Below are positions 22,065 through 30,580 of a stretch of DNA of 39,141 nucleotides, piece by piece (positions within the stretch are counted from its first letter, which is position 1; each line of letters begins with the position of its first letter). The stretch covers positions 1 to 39,141 of the forward strand of contig JAFVVQ010000018.1 of the NCBI GenBank assembly GCA_017502085.1, in the 5' to 3' direction. The notes beneath the pieces were generated by a model, which worked only from the letters and a program-made list of their open reading frames with translations, ran no database searches and had not been told where the DNA came from. The stretch comes from Clostridia bacterium (lineage in GTDB: Bacteria; Bacillota; Clostridia; Oscillospirales; Acutalibacteraceae). A program made the translations under genes and the position numbers.

Positions 22065-23078
22065 ATGAAAACCACTTCGTTCAAATCAATAGTTATATGG
22101 TTTCTGAAAGTTTTTGCCGCAAGTATTATTTCACTTGCGGTTTTATCTGCTATTTCTTATTTTTACAGTTACACGGGAATTCATATCACCAATCCAACAA
22201 AATCAACAGACTACACTTGGTTGCCTGGTCAAAAAATGAACAATATGAAAGAGGGATTTTCTTCCGTTAAAATAGATATTAACGGTTTTAATAACCTTGA
22301 AACTCCTAATCAGCAAATCGATATTCTCCTTATGGGGAGTTCTCATATGGAGGCTTATCAAGTTAACCAATATGAAAACTGCGGATTTCTTCTCAATGAG
22401 TTAATGACGGAATATTACACCTATAACATCGGAATTTCAGGACACACAATATATAGAATAACAGATAATATTGAATCTGCATTGAATAAATATACTCCGT
22501 CAAAATATGTTGTAATTGAAACAAATACCGTTCAACTTGATATCGATTTGATGAACGAGGTGATATCAGGTGAATCAACACCTATAAAATCTCACGACAG
22601 CGGGTTACTGTTTTATTTGCAGAAAATCCCTGCTTTCAAACCATTATATAATCAGCTTGATAATTGGATAAAAACAAAAAGCAATAAGGAAGATAACGAT
22701 ATTCCGCAAGAAACTGTTATCACCAACGAATACCGCTTGATTCTTTCAGATTTCCTGAAAATTACAGTACAAGAAGCAAATAAACATGGAGTCACACCGA
22801 TAATTTTTTACGCACCGAATGAACACCTTTCAAAAGACGGTAAGCTGACTTTTGAAACGGACGAAAAATATTTTAAGGTTTACAAAGAAACCTGTGAGGA
22901 ATTAGGCATTGTTTTTATTGATATGTCGCATTCGTTTTTTGAATTATATAATAATAACAAAACTCTTGCTCACGGTTTTTCAAACACTGCAGTAGGAGTC
23001 GGTCATCTTAATAGATACGGTCATAGCAAAATAGCTGAAACTCTTACTGCTGAAATACGTAAAATGGAGGGAAGATAA
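22065..23078 (+). CDS. Membrane-anchored SGNH/GDSL hydrolase-like acyltransferase partner
   Basis: This 337-residue protein has one N-terminal membrane helix (about 12-35) and an extracytoplasmic SGNH domain: block I LLMGSSHMEAYQ with the serine, the glycine/asparagine region YNIGISGHTIYR, and the catalytic His loop VGHLNRYGHSKIAE. The arrangement resembles AlgX/AlgJ- or DltD-like partners of MBOAT acyltransferases, which finish acyl transfer onto surface polymers outside the membrane. AAGGAG precedes ATG 22065. The stop abuts the MBOAT start, so the two form one unit. The polymer and acyl group are unknown; acetylation of an envelope polysaccharide is the usual role. Confidence 0.82.
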   Translation: MKTTSFKSIVIWFLKVFAASIISLAVLSAISYFYSYTGIHITNPTKSTDYTWLPGQKMNNMKEGFSSVKIDINGFNNLETPNQQIDILLMGSSHMEAYQVNQYENCGFLLNELMTEYYTYNIGISGHTIYRITDNIESALNKYTPSKYVVIETNTVQLDIDLMNEVISGESTPIKSHDSGLLFYLQKIPAFKPLYNQLDNWIKTKSNKEDNDIPQETVITNEYRLILSDFLKITVQEANKHGVTPIIFYAPNEHLSKDGKLTFETDEKYFKVYKETCEELGIVFIDMSHSFFELYNNNKTLAHGFSNTAVGVGHLNRYGHSKIAETLTAEIRKMEGR

Positions 23079-24503
23079 ATGTCGTTTACCGAATATAAGT
23101 TTTTTATCTTCTTTGCCATTGTTTATGCCACAATGTGGGTATCAAAATTCTGCATATCTGATAAACCATATTTTACAACTGTAAACAAGCTGTTGCTTCT
23201 GATATCGAGTTATGCCCTGACAGCGATTGTTGACTGGAAATTCTGCATAAGCCTCTCAGCTGTTACTCTGATAGTATATTTTGTTTCTTTAAAAATAACA
23301 GAAAATTCAAAATTCAGTAAATTGTTAATGGCTTTATGCATCACAGTTATTCTTATTCAGCTCGGTTTTTTTAAATATTTCAACTTTTTCTCTCAATCAA
23401 TCGGAAACCTGATAGGAACAGATTTTGTTACACTCAACCTTATCGCCCCTCTCGGGATTTCATTCTATTCTTTTTCTGCAATCGGCTATCTGATTGACGT
23501 TTACAGAAAAAAATACTCCGCAAACAAAAATTTTATCGACGTCGCTCTTTATATTTCTTTTTTTACAAAGCTCGTTTCAGGTCCGATTGTTAAACCCGAA
23601 AAATTTTTCGGTCAGCTTGATGCAGAACATTGTGTCTCACTGAAAAATCTTGAAACAGGTATACAAATAGTTGTTCTCGGATTGTTCAAAAAAATGGTTC
23701 TTGCCGATAATTTATCTGTATTTGTAAATGATGTTTTCGGAGTGCCGAAAGCCTTTGATTCGGTAACGATTCTGTTGGCAATGATTTCATATTCATTACA
23801 GATTTATTTTGACTTTTCTGGCTACTCGGATATCGCCATAGGTTTCTCAAAGATTCTCGGATTTGATTTTGACAAAAACTTTAATTTGCCTTATGCATCT
23901 TTGAACCCTACAGAATTTTGGAAGCGCTGGCATATCAGCCTTTCTCAATGGCTTCAGGAGTATTTGTATATTTCACTTGGAGGCAACCGGAAAGGGAAAA
24001 TCAGAACATACATCAATTTGCTGCTCACTATGCTTATAGGCGGTTTGTGGCATGGTGCTAATTTTACGTTTATTGTCTGGGGCGGAATAAACGGATTGGG
24101 CTTGATTATTCACAAATTATTCCGTAGCTTTAATAAAAAGAAAACAGAATCGCTCATTGCTAAAATTATTTCATGTGTTTTTTGCTTTTGTTTTGCAACA
24201 ATCACATGGGTTTTCTTCCGTGCCGAATCTTTCGGAAACGCCGCCGATATGTTTATTGGATTGACACAATCCGAAGGAATAAGACAAATTTACAGTTGGA
24301 GTTTTGTTGCTATCATTTTTGCACTTGCTGAAATTATCATTGCACTATTAAAGAAAAAGCATAATAGCGAAAAAATCTCTACCGAATACATAATATTAGA
24401 TTTAACAAAAATTTCAGGATTAGCATTATTTACAATATTTGCAGGAATAACAGTTTTATTTGCATATATAGGAAACACGGCATTTATTTACGGAAATTTT
24501 TAA
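23079..24503 (+). CDS. MBOAT-family O-acyltransferase (AlgI/PatA-like)
   Basis: This 474-residue polytopic membrane protein has about eleven helices. Family hallmarks are APLGISFYSFSAIGYLIDVYR, IYFDFSGYSDIAIGFSKILGF, NPTEFWKRWHISLSQWLQEYLYISLGGNR and the catalytic histidine in LLTMLIGGLWHGANFTF. AlgI/PatA-type MBOATs move acyl groups, usually acetyl, across the membrane to modify exported glycans. ATG 23079 starts one base after the SGNH stop, with GGAGG at 23066-23070. The pair has lower G+C than the glycosidase region downstream and sits between a recombinase relic and a tRNA-like sequence, suggesting acquisition by transfer. Confidence 0.93.
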   Translation: MSFTEYKFFIFFAIVYATMWVSKFCISDKPYFTTVNKLLLLISSYALTAIVDWKFCISLSAVTLIVYFVSLKITENSKFSKLLMALCITVILIQLGFFKYFNFFSQSIGNLIGTDFVTLNLIAPLGISFYSFSAIGYLIDVYRKKYSANKNFIDVALYISFFTKLVSGPIVKPEKFFGQLDAEHCVSLKNLETGIQIVVLGLFKKMVLADNLSVFVNDVFGVPKAFDSVTILLAMISYSLQIYFDFSGYSDIAIGFSKILGFDFDKNFNLPYASLNPTEFWKRWHISLSQWLQEYLYISLGGNRKGKIRTYINLLLTMLIGGLWHGANFTFIVWGGINGLGLIIHKLFRSFNKKKTESLIAKIISCVFCFCFATITWVFFRAESFGNAADMFIGLTQSEGIRQIYSWSFVAIIFALAEIIIALLKKKHNSEKISTEYIILDLTKISGLALFTIFAGITVLFAYIGNTAFIYGNF

Positions 24504-24540
24504 TTTAAATAACATTGGTAACTATAATTCAGGCTTATTC

Positions 24541-24608
24541 CAAAGGAGATGTCAAGCTCCTTACTGGGGGTCAAGAGGCCGTGAGTTCAAGTCCCGCCAC
24601 TCGGACCA
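24541..24608 (+). other. tRNA 3'-end-like relic (possible attachment site)
   Basis: GTGAG-TTCAAGT-CCCGC (T arm, one A-C mismatch), then CACTCGG, A and CCA ending at 24608 look like the 3' third of a tRNA with encoded CCA, followed by a terminator. Upstream I find AAGGAG/CTCCTT pairing but no credible D arm, anticodon loop or 5' acceptor strand, so this is not a working tRNA. Such 3' fragments are left when an element integrates at a tRNA gene. Confidence 0.4.
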
Positions 24609-24611
24609 TCT
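24600..24611. repeat. 12-bp direct repeat, right copy
   Basis: CTCGGACCATCT, identical to 22003-22014. Here it is the acceptor end of the tRNA-like sequence plus three bases. Confidence 0.5.
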
Positions 24612-24615
24612 TCAG

Positions 24616-24656
24616 AAAGGCTGAAATCGTTGATATACAACGGTTTCAGCTTTTTC
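24616..24656 (+). terminator. Intrinsic terminator after the tRNA-like relic
   Basis: GCTGAAATCGTTG (24620-24632) pairs with CAACGGTTTCAGC (24638-24650) over 13 bp with one G-T pair, loop ATATA, followed by TTTTTC. Confidence 0.8.
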
Positions 24657-24724
24657 ATTTATCTCCGTTTATTTTATTTGAACATTATCAGCTTAAAACG
24701 CCTGTTTTTGATGATTATATGAAC

Positions 24725-24773
24725 AAAAAGGACATTGCCGGAAACAGTTTTTACTGTCGGCAACGTCCTTTTT
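24725..24773. terminator. Bidirectional terminator
   Basis: AAAAAGGACATTGCCG (24725-24740) pairs with CGGCAACGTCCTTTTT (24758-24773), 16 bp with one mismatch and an inner ACAG/CTGT stem. T runs exist on both strands. It serves the minus-strand GH127-like operon, which ends 108 bases away at 24881. The 24504-24880 gap otherwise holds only the tRNA-like relic and its terminator. Confidence 0.75.
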
Positions 24774-24880
24774 ATATATTCAGATATTTGTATTCACCAA
24801 ATCGGAGTTTATCAATCGTCTTCTGTATGCAAATCATTGCTTTTGAAGACATTTTCAGAGACAAGCTCAATGCTGATTGA

Positions 24881-26692
24881 TTACTGACTGATTATCGGCA
24901 TTTCGGTCATACGGAGCCTTGCGCAGCCGTACGGACAAAGTTTGATTTCCTGAACTTCGGAAATGGGCTTTGTTGATTTCGGAGTTTTTCTTGCGATACT
25001 TCTGTAAGGGAATTTGAGTCCCCAATCAATCTGCCTCATTTTTGCCCTGATTAATACGGGCGGATTATCCTGCGAAAACGGTGTATCCGTGATTTGATTA
25101 TAAACTGTTTCAAAGTCCGAATCTGCATATCCGTAATTCCACGGCGTTTTCGGAATAAACTGATAATCGCAATACGGATATTTTCGCTCAACACCTTTTT
25201 TGATATACTCACGCATCTTCTTTTCATAAGCAACAGGAACCGAGAAAAGCAGTGATCCCATCTGCAATACGTAAAGATTATTCGGTCTTTCTTTAAGGAA
25301 CGGTGTTGCGGTAAATTCAATTTCGATTTCCGTTTTGCCCTGTTTTATTTCAAACTCAAGATCTTTTGCATCCGTTTTTTCGCCGTTGACATTAAGATTC
25401 TCAGCAAACGAAGGAATGCGGATAATAAAATCGAAATCGCTGTCCGTTTCAATGAAATAATGCATTTTGTTGTTGAAGGGATAACCTGTTTCGAGCCTGA
25501 TTTCCACCCCGTCAGTCTTAAGAACGGAAGGTATCATAACAGAATTGATTATCTTTTTTCCGCTGTGCATAAAGGCAGAAAGGGCAAACTTGGGCCATCC
25601 CTGATTAAAGTTTGCGGTGCAGCATCCGAAATTCGGTTCAAGTCCGAACGTGTGAGCAAAGGGACCGTTAGTGCTCCACGGAGCCATTATCATTGTTTTC
25701 TGACAGGCAATCTGATTGACCTGCTGAACATACTGATGAGTCCACATATCCTCGCTCAGCGTTGCGGGCAAAGCATTGAATGCAAGCATCTCGAGCCTTT
25801 CAGCCCATTTATTATCGCCTGTATGTGCAAATATTTCTTCATAGGAATACATCTGCTCAACGACCGCACAGCATTCGGTGCCTTTCGTGGGATCAAGACC
25901 CGAAAGCACTTCGTCACCGGTAAAGCCTTCAAATGCCGTTCCGTTATATTTGTCAAGAATCGTACGGAGTTTTTCGGCATTGTCGGTATAATCCTTGCCG
26001 AGCAATCCGTGAGATACCGCTTCGCTCTTGAGCATCATAGCAAGATTGACAATATGCGTTTTTCTCAGCCAGTTATGGCTGGGTTTTTTCCACGAATCAG
26101 TGACGTTGTTGTAGTCAAAGCCTTGTTCTGCAATGATTTTCGCAAAATCTTTTATCCATTCTTCACCGTATTTTTCATAAATGAAATTGAGAGAAATGAA
26201 CGTTTCAAACCATCTGTACTTTGCCCATTTGAAAAGCTTGATTTCGCCGTTTTTAAGAAGATCATAGTAATTACTGAGAACTTTATAGATGACCTGCGGA
26301 ATTTTTTCATCGCCCGAGCATTCGTAATAAACCTTAAGTGTTTTGCAGATAAGCTGAACTGCCCAAGTGTCATATTTTGCTCTTTTTTCTTTAGCGCAAG
26401 GGCAAATCCAGCCGTCTTCCTGTTGAGCGGAAACAATGGCATCAATATATTTTTTTGCAGATGCAATCATTTCTTCATCTTCAAGAAGATAGGCAAGAGG
26501 AATAAAGCCGTCGAGCCAATAGGGCACTCTTTCCCAACCCTCACGGTTTCCGCCAATCCACGCACTGTCGCGGATGTCAGGCCATATCTTGTGAAGATTG
26601 CCGCTTAAGCCTTCCGCCTGTATTTCAAGCTGACGGCGAAGCCAGCCTTCGGGCTTGAGTTCTTTTGATGTATAGAAATTCCACTTGTTCAT
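24881..26692 (-). CDS. GH127-like (DUF1680) glycoside hydrolase, beta-L-arabinofuranosidase family
   Basis: This 603-residue protein has an (alpha/alpha)6-barrel followed by beta domains. It matches the DUF1680/GH127 clan: opening RRQLEIQAEGLSGNLHKIWPD, GREGWERVPYWLDGFIPLAYLL, GTECCAVVEQMYS with the acidic and Cys residues, and FGCCTANFNQGWPKF. The Glu/Cys set corresponds to the zinc-thiolate site (one Cys plus a CC pair) known in GH127 HypBA1-type beta-L-arabinofuranosidases. There is no signal peptide, so it would act on sugars imported into the cytosol, consistent with the MFS transporter gene it overlaps (ATGA at 26689-26692). Substrate is uncertain, because the clan also includes GH146 and uncharacterised groups. 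Confidence 0.85.
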   Translation of the reverse strand: MNKWNFYTSKELKPEGWLRRQLEIQAEGLSGNLHKIWPDIRDSAWIGGNREGWERVPYWLDGFIPLAYLLEDEEMIASAKKYIDAIVSAQQEDGWICPCAKEKRAKYDTWAVQLICKTLKVYYECSGDEKIPQVIYKVLSNYYDLLKNGEIKLFKWAKYRWFETFISLNFIYEKYGEEWIKDFAKIIAEQGFDYNNVTDSWKKPSHNWLRKTHIVNLAMMLKSEAVSHGLLGKDYTDNAEKLRTILDKYNGTAFEGFTGDEVLSGLDPTKGTECCAVVEQMYSYEEIFAHTGDNKWAERLEMLAFNALPATLSEDMWTHQYVQQVNQIACQKTMIMAPWSTNGPFAHTFGLEPNFGCCTANFNQGWPKFALSAFMHSGKKIINSVMIPSVLKTDGVEIRLETGYPFNNKMHYFIETDSDFDFIIRIPSFAENLNVNGEKTDAKDLEFEIKQGKTEIEIEFTATPFLKERPNNLYVLQMGSLLFSVPVAYEKKMREYIKKGVERKYPYCDYQFIPKTPWNYGYADSDFETVYNQITDTPFSQDNPPVLIRAKMRQIDWGLKFPYRSIARKTPKSTKPISEVQEIKLCPYGCARLRMTEMPIISQ

Positions 26693-28086
26693 ACCGTCAC
26701 CTTATTGTCATCAGTTTTGTCTGTATCCAGACCTTTTTTGATAAGCAAATACAGAGGGATGAGCGCAAGCAAACCGATAATGCCCGCCCAGAGGAACATA
26801 TTTTTTGCAGGCACGATTACTTCCGCACCCACTTCATTTATGATTGTTCTTGCGGCATGCTGACAAGCTTTGTCACCGATAACGGGGCCGATAATCATGG
26901 GAAGAAGAACTGCAAATATCATTCGTATTCCCTGGAACATACCCGCTTTGCCTTCGGGGATAAAATCTTTGACTACCGCATTGAAAAGGATATTAACGAG
27001 AGCGTTGCCGAGCACAACGGGAACGATACTGATGAGAATAACATAAATCCCCGTGCTTGTTGAAAGAAGGAAGAAACCGAGCGATAAAACGATAACACCC
27101 GTAACAAGGCAGATGCCCTTTTTCGTTGCAGACAACCTGAGAAGTATTACAATACAAGCAAGAGTAACAACAAGAACAATAACGGCGGTGAGGATAACGG
27201 GAACTCTGAGGATATTCTCAACTCCTCCGTTGTCGGGGATAACAACGTACTGCACATAGGTGAGAAGATAGGGATAGAAAACCTGAAACGCGATGATTGC
27301 AAAGCAGAATGACGCAAGGGAGAGATAGAGTCTTGCGTTTTCTTTTATCACCGAAGGTCTGAAACCGTAGAAAAGGTCTTCCCAATAGTTTGATGAGCTT
27401 TCTCTCTGCAATGTGCGGGGCGGGTCCTGAATAAAGAATAAACCGAGCACGCCGCAAAGAGTAACAATAATGCCGAGACCTCCGAAGAAAACCTTATATG
27501 TAATAGTTCCTGCCTGTGCAAAACTGCCGACACCTGTTACTGCCAATGATGATACTGTGCCGACAACAGATAAAACCGTTTCGACAATCGGTCTTTGCTT
27601 CGGCACCGTAACATCAGTTACCCAAGCCTGAAAAGCGGCATCATTACTTGTTGAGCCCATAAACGTCATCACAATATCCATTATGATAACAAACCATACC
27701 GTTGTGCCGAGAATCCTGGCTTCATCTGAAAGATTAAAAAGATTGGCAACATTTTCTTTTGTGATAAAACCGAACATAGCGGTAACAATACCCCAGAAAA
27801 TATAACCGACAGAAATGAACATCTTACGGTTTTTCAGTTTATCGCTCAGAGCACCCATTATAAACGTGGTAAGCACAGCCGCAATGGCAGAAAGCGCAAC
27901 CATACGCGCAACGGCTGTTGTTGCTTCCATCGAGCCGAGAATAGCTGCCTGCGAAACATCGGCATATATTTCATTGGTGATAAATGTGTTGAAATACATA
28001 TTCTCTGTATTCCACGCAATACCGCCCATGAAACAGAAAAGGGTTATTATAAACCAATTTTTTGCACTGAGTTTTTCTTTGCTCAT
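26689..28086 (-). CDS. MFS transporter, probable sugar/oligosaccharide permease
   Basis: This 465-residue protein has about twelve membrane helices, with the conserved loop 2-3 motif GALSDKLKNRKMFISVGYIFWG of the major facilitator superfamily. The central cytosolic loop DPPRTLQRESSSNYWEDLFYGFRPS is followed by the second six-helix bundle. MFS proteins placed with intracellular glycosidases in Clostridia usually import oligosaccharides. The product overlaps the GH127-like gene by four bases and follows the metallophosphoesterase gene after about 30 bases. Start ATG 28086 has TGGAGAA. The specific substrate is inferred from context only. Confidence 0.88.
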   Translation of the reverse strand: MSKEKLSAKNWFIITLFCFMGGIAWNTENMYFNTFITNEIYADVSQAAILGSMEATTAVARMVALSAIAAVLTTFIMGALSDKLKNRKMFISVGYIFWGIVTAMFGFITKENVANLFNLSDEARILGTTVWFVIIMDIVMTFMGSTSNDAAFQAWVTDVTVPKQRPIVETVLSVVGTVSSLAVTGVGSFAQAGTITYKVFFGGLGIIVTLCGVLGLFFIQDPPRTLQRESSSNYWEDLFYGFRPSVIKENARLYLSLASFCFAIIAFQVFYPYLLTYVQYVVIPDNGGVENILRVPVILTAVIVLVVTLACIVILLRLSATKKGICLVTGVIVLSLGFFLLSTSTGIYVILISIVPVVLGNALVNILFNAVVKDFIPEGKAGMFQGIRMIFAVLLPMIIGPVIGDKACQHAARTIINEVGAEVIVPAKNMFLWAGIIGLLALIPLYLLIKKGLDTDKTDDNKVTV

Positions 28087-28116
28087 AATAATTCTCCAAA
28101 CATTTTATTACAGATA

Positions 28117-29376
28117 TTATGATTCCGCATACCGATATGAAGCACCTTCAAACTGCATTGTAACTTCTTCACGCCCGAATCCTTCAACATCGTATCTGTC
28201 GGAATAGAAATTATATTTATCGATCGAAAACGAACTGTCAGGCTTGCAGGTAATCATTGTGCAGCCTCTCTGCGAACCGAGTTCATCAATGCCCGAATAT
28301 GCAAAATAATCAACGCTGTATCCGTAGCTGAACTGAATTCCTTTATAATCAAATGTGGTGCTGTTAAGATGGTCGTGACCGTTGAACATAGCTTTTGTTG
28401 AACCGAGTTCAAGCATCTTTTCAAACATTTCGTCTTCACCTGAACCGCAATAAACTATCTTTCCGCCTTCGCCCATAATTCCGTCGATAAACCTGAAGTT
28501 TTCTGTGTCCTTATAACCGTTTTCGGTGAATTCGGTCCAGCCGTCAAGCATTTCCGTCAGAGGAATGTGGAAAAAAGCAAGAGATTTAACAGGAACACTC
28601 TTATTGCTGATTTTTTCGTTTTCGGCATTCATACGAAGAATCTCTTTTTCATACCACTCAATCTGATTGGTATGAATGTTATCATAATTACCCTTTATGC
28701 TTTCAATAATGCTATTATCCACATAAGCCTGAGAATCAATCAGTACCATTGCCTGAGTAATGATGCCCTCTGAGTTTTTCACCTCAATAACGTGATTGCC
28801 TTTTCCGTCAACATCTTCCGGACCCGACTGAAAAAGGCAGTATTTAAACTCTTCGTTTTCATAAAAATCCGCCATTGCTTTTCTGTTGAAATACGAATAA
28901 GCCTCAGCATCGTGATTGCCGAAAGTGACATCCCAATAAACGCCGAGATTTTCCATAAGATTTGCAAAAGCCTTTGCACCGCAGCGGTTATTGAAAGTAC
29001 CCGCTCTGTAAGGTACGGGGAACGCAATATCTCCCGTTGCGATAACGAGGTCGGGCTTCTCTTTTGTTACCATAAGAGCAATTGCGTTCAGGGCTTTCTC
29101 ATCAACGGTTTTGGTCATAAAACCGCCGCCGATATGAATATCGGTAATGTGCATTACCCTGAAATCTCTGTCGGTTGTGAAATACCAGTTTCCGTTACCG
29201 TCTTTCTGAGGAACAAGCTGATCTTCCACCTGAATTCTGCTGTATGAACCCCCTTTTTCCAGAAGATTGTTGACGGAAACAATATTTGCTCCCGTAACCA
29301 GCAAAACTATGACCGCAACCGCACAGACAAAAATCAGAAATCTCTTTTTTCTGTTTGATGATTTATTCTTTGCCAA
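28117..29376 (-). CDS. Membrane-anchored calcineurin-like metallophosphoesterase
   Basis: This 419-residue protein has an N-terminal membrane anchor (KKRFLIFVCAVAVIVLLVTGANIV) and an extracytoplasmic metallophosphoesterase domain. The metal-binding blocks are MHITDIHIGG, VIATGDIAF, FGNHDAE and, near the C-terminus, FNGHDHLN. Such enzymes hydrolyse phosphomono- or diesters with two metal ions. I start at TTG 29376 because the GTG at 29385 lies inside AAGGAGTG, the ribosome binding site. It is first in an operon with the MFS and GH127-like genes. Its contribution to sugar use may be dephosphorylation of substrates, but that is a guess. Confidence 0.88.
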   Translation of the reverse strand: MAKNKSSNRKKRFLIFVCAVAVIVLLVTGANIVSVNNLLEKGGSYSRIQVEDQLVPQKDGNGNWYFTTDRDFRVMHITDIHIGGGFMTKTVDEKALNAIALMVTKEKPDLVIATGDIAFPVPYRAGTFNNRCGAKAFANLMENLGVYWDVTFGNHDAEAYSYFNRKAMADFYENEEFKYCLFQSGPEDVDGKGNHVIEVKNSEGIITQAMVLIDSQAYVDNSIIESIKGNYDNIHTNQIEWYEKEILRMNAENEKISNKSVPVKSLAFFHIPLTEMLDGWTEFTENGYKDTENFRFIDGIMGEGGKIVYCGSGEDEMFEKMLELGSTKAMFNGHDHLNSTTFDYKGIQFSYGYSVDYFAYSGIDELGSQRGCTMITCKPDSSFSIDKYNFYSDRYDVEGFGREEVTMQFEGASYRYAES

Positions 29377-29451
29377 AGCTGTCACTCCTTAACTGTCAAA
29401 AATCGAATAAAGTTTGTCGTTTTCTATCTGTATTAAATCAGCCCAAAAATC

Positions 29452-29508
29452 AACAGTAATAATTACGTAAGTTTGTGTTTCCTTATCATTACCGTTTAAC
29501 AGTAATAA
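29452..29508. promoter_or_regulatory. Possible operator half-sites upstream of the metallophosphoesterase operon
   Basis: AACAGTAATAA occurs at 29452-29462 and again at 29498-29508. The second is part of an imperfect palindrome ATTACCGTTTAACAGTAAT (29489-29507, one mismatch). Placement in the 180-base gap upstream of the operon suggests a regulator site. No regulator gene is adjacent. I see no clear promoter hexamers here. Confidence 0.35.
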
Positions 29509-29568
29509 AAAAGATATGCATAATTCTTAATTGTTTCATTCTTCGTTATCTCTGCAAATCAGAATTTG

Positions 29569-30177
29569 TTATTCCGAATCAGGTTGTTGCCCGTTGTGAG
29601 CGTGCCATTTGCATTCTGTGACTTCCATATCAGTAAATTTTGCTTTGAAAGATGAGTTTTCCGGACTGCAAGCATAAATGCCGAATCGGATTGTATCGGC
29701 ACCGTTCCACATATGGCACACACGCATCTGTCTGAATGTGATGCCGTCTTCGGAACATTCGATACAATAGTCATCTTCACGGCGGCTGAATCTGTACCAC
29801 ATTGATTTTACAGCCGCATCAATTTCTGTTGTCGCCCAATCTGAATAGCCGTTATTTGTAACAACAGAGCCGAGGTGCTGAAACTTTTCGTTTTCATATT
29901 CAATCGAGGCCTTTAACCAATTTTCACTGTCAAGATACATAACAATACCGCATTGGTCAAACCTGTGTTTCGTTTCAAATTCAGTTTTTACGACAAAAGA
30001 GAAAAACTTTTCATCAGTTTCGATCTGTAAAACAGGAGCATTGTCGTTTCTGAAATGGTAGTATGTTCTTTGCCATAAATCGGTATGCGGATTTGTTGTG
30101 ATTTCAATTTTTTCAGAAGACAAGGAGTAATACGCAGGTTCCCTTGTCCATTGCAATTTCCCAACATCAAAAATCAT
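29569..30177 (-). CDS. DUF1349 (concanavalin A-like) domain protein
   Basis: This 202-residue soluble protein is built like DUF1349 family members: beta-sandwich strands, TDLWQRTYYHFRNDNAPVL, QCGIVMYLDSENWLKASIEYEN, the aromatic VVTNNGYSDWATTEI, and a closing IRFGIYACSPENSSFKAKFTDMEV. DUF1349 proteins accompany carbohydrate genes in many bacteria and may bind or process glycans, but the activity is not established. I start at ATG 30177 with GGAGAGG eight bases upstream rather than the overlapping GTG at 30186. It is a single gene between the MPE operon and the divergent rhamnosidase. Confidence 0.85.
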   Translation of the reverse strand: MIFDVGKLQWTREPAYYSLSSEKIEITTNPHTDLWQRTYYHFRNDNAPVLQIETDEKFFSFVVKTEFETKHRFDQCGIVMYLDSENWLKASIEYENEKFQHLGSVVTNNGYSDWATTEIDAAVKSMWYRFSRREDDYCIECSEDGITFRQMRVCHMWNGADTIRFGIYACSPENSSFKAKFTDMEVTECKWHAHNGQQPDSE

Positions 30178-30227
30178 ATACAACACCTCTCCATTCTCTT
30201 ATTTATCGGCAGTATTATGGTCACCGG

Positions 30228-30410
30228 TCAAAGCTTCGGGTTAAGCATCTGTAACGGTGTAATTGCTCTCCCCTCGCCCGACGCAGCACGGAATATCTTA
30301 TCTTTCAGAGCTTTTCTGACAACTTCAGATACTGTTTTATTTGCCGATAATCTCGTTGACAACGAGAATACGGATTTCGGCGCACCTTCCTGCTCCGCAT
30401 ATTTTCGCAT
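30228..30410 (-). CDS. Weak hypothetical small ORF
   Basis: A 60-codon ORF starts MRKYAEQEGAPKSVF and has a helical middle (KTVSEVVRKALKDKIF). There is no clear ribosome binding site, an in-frame stop directly precedes the ATG, and I recognise no family. It spans a 17-bp palindrome at 30351-30367. It may be a gene remnant or chance. The rest of the 30178-30580 gap holds the palindrome and the rhamnosidase promoter. Confidence 0.2.
   Translation of the reverse strand: MRKYAEQEGAPKSVFSLSTRLSANKTVSEVVRKALKDKIFRAASGEGRAITPLQMLNPKL
30351..30367. promoter_or_regulatory. 17-bp palindrome, possible operator
   Basis: TCTCGTTG-A-CAACGAGA is a perfect inverted repeat around one base. It lies in the gap between the divergent DUF1349 and rhamnosidase genes, about 140 bases before the rhamnosidase promoter. 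No regulator gene is adjacent. Confidence 0.35.
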
Positions 30411-30507
30411 TCAGTATTATTCCATCAACGTTCAAAGCTGATTATAACACTGCAACAAGCAAAAAATCAACCGTCAAGCCATTCTTTTCTGACCACACAC
30501 GGAAAAG

Positions 30508-30536
30508 TTGAATTTTCGAATCGGTTATGATAATAT
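30508..30536 (+). promoter_or_regulatory. Promoter of the rhamnosidase gene
   Basis: TTGAAT (30508-30513), 17 bases, then TAATAT (30531-30536), with about 45 bases to the ATG. Confidence 0.6.
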
Positions 30537-30580
30537 AGACACATCAGATTCAGGCAGTTCGTTTCACCAGGGAGGTTTAT

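Larger units (their letters stand above)
21286..22068 (+). pseudogene. Large serine recombinase, decayed C-terminal fragment
   Basis: From 21286 one frame reads RKATGRRTDDDVYIFTTKLFCETCK, then a TAA stop (21382-21384), then YMVGESGTSCTGNKYHYYRF and on. This is the recombinase zinc-ribbon region (CETC, then KKKLCDAKH). A coiled coil (about 21590-21770) and the C-terminal part of a large serine recombinase (DTVKGRKTLVDHFVNSIVVYDDKILINLNY) follow. The catalytic resolvase domain with its serine is absent, so it is inactive. Translation could restart at ATG 21388, but a function is unlikely. The C-terminal frame runs through CTCGGACCATCT (22003-22014) and a hairpin and ends at the ATG of the SGNH gene. 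Confidence 0.75.

Noticed and set aside
24541-24608. Functional tRNA
   Set aside because: No D arm, anticodon loop or 5' acceptor strand could be built, and the T stem has an A-C mismatch.
24515-24880. 121-codon plus-strand ORF
   Set aside because: It reads through the tRNA-like sequence and its terminator, has no family resemblance, and its first part is the typical translation of a tRNA T arm.
25460-26608. 382-codon plus-strand ORF
   Set aside because: It is a shadow of the GH127-like gene on the opposite strand, with no ribosome binding site and no protein family features.
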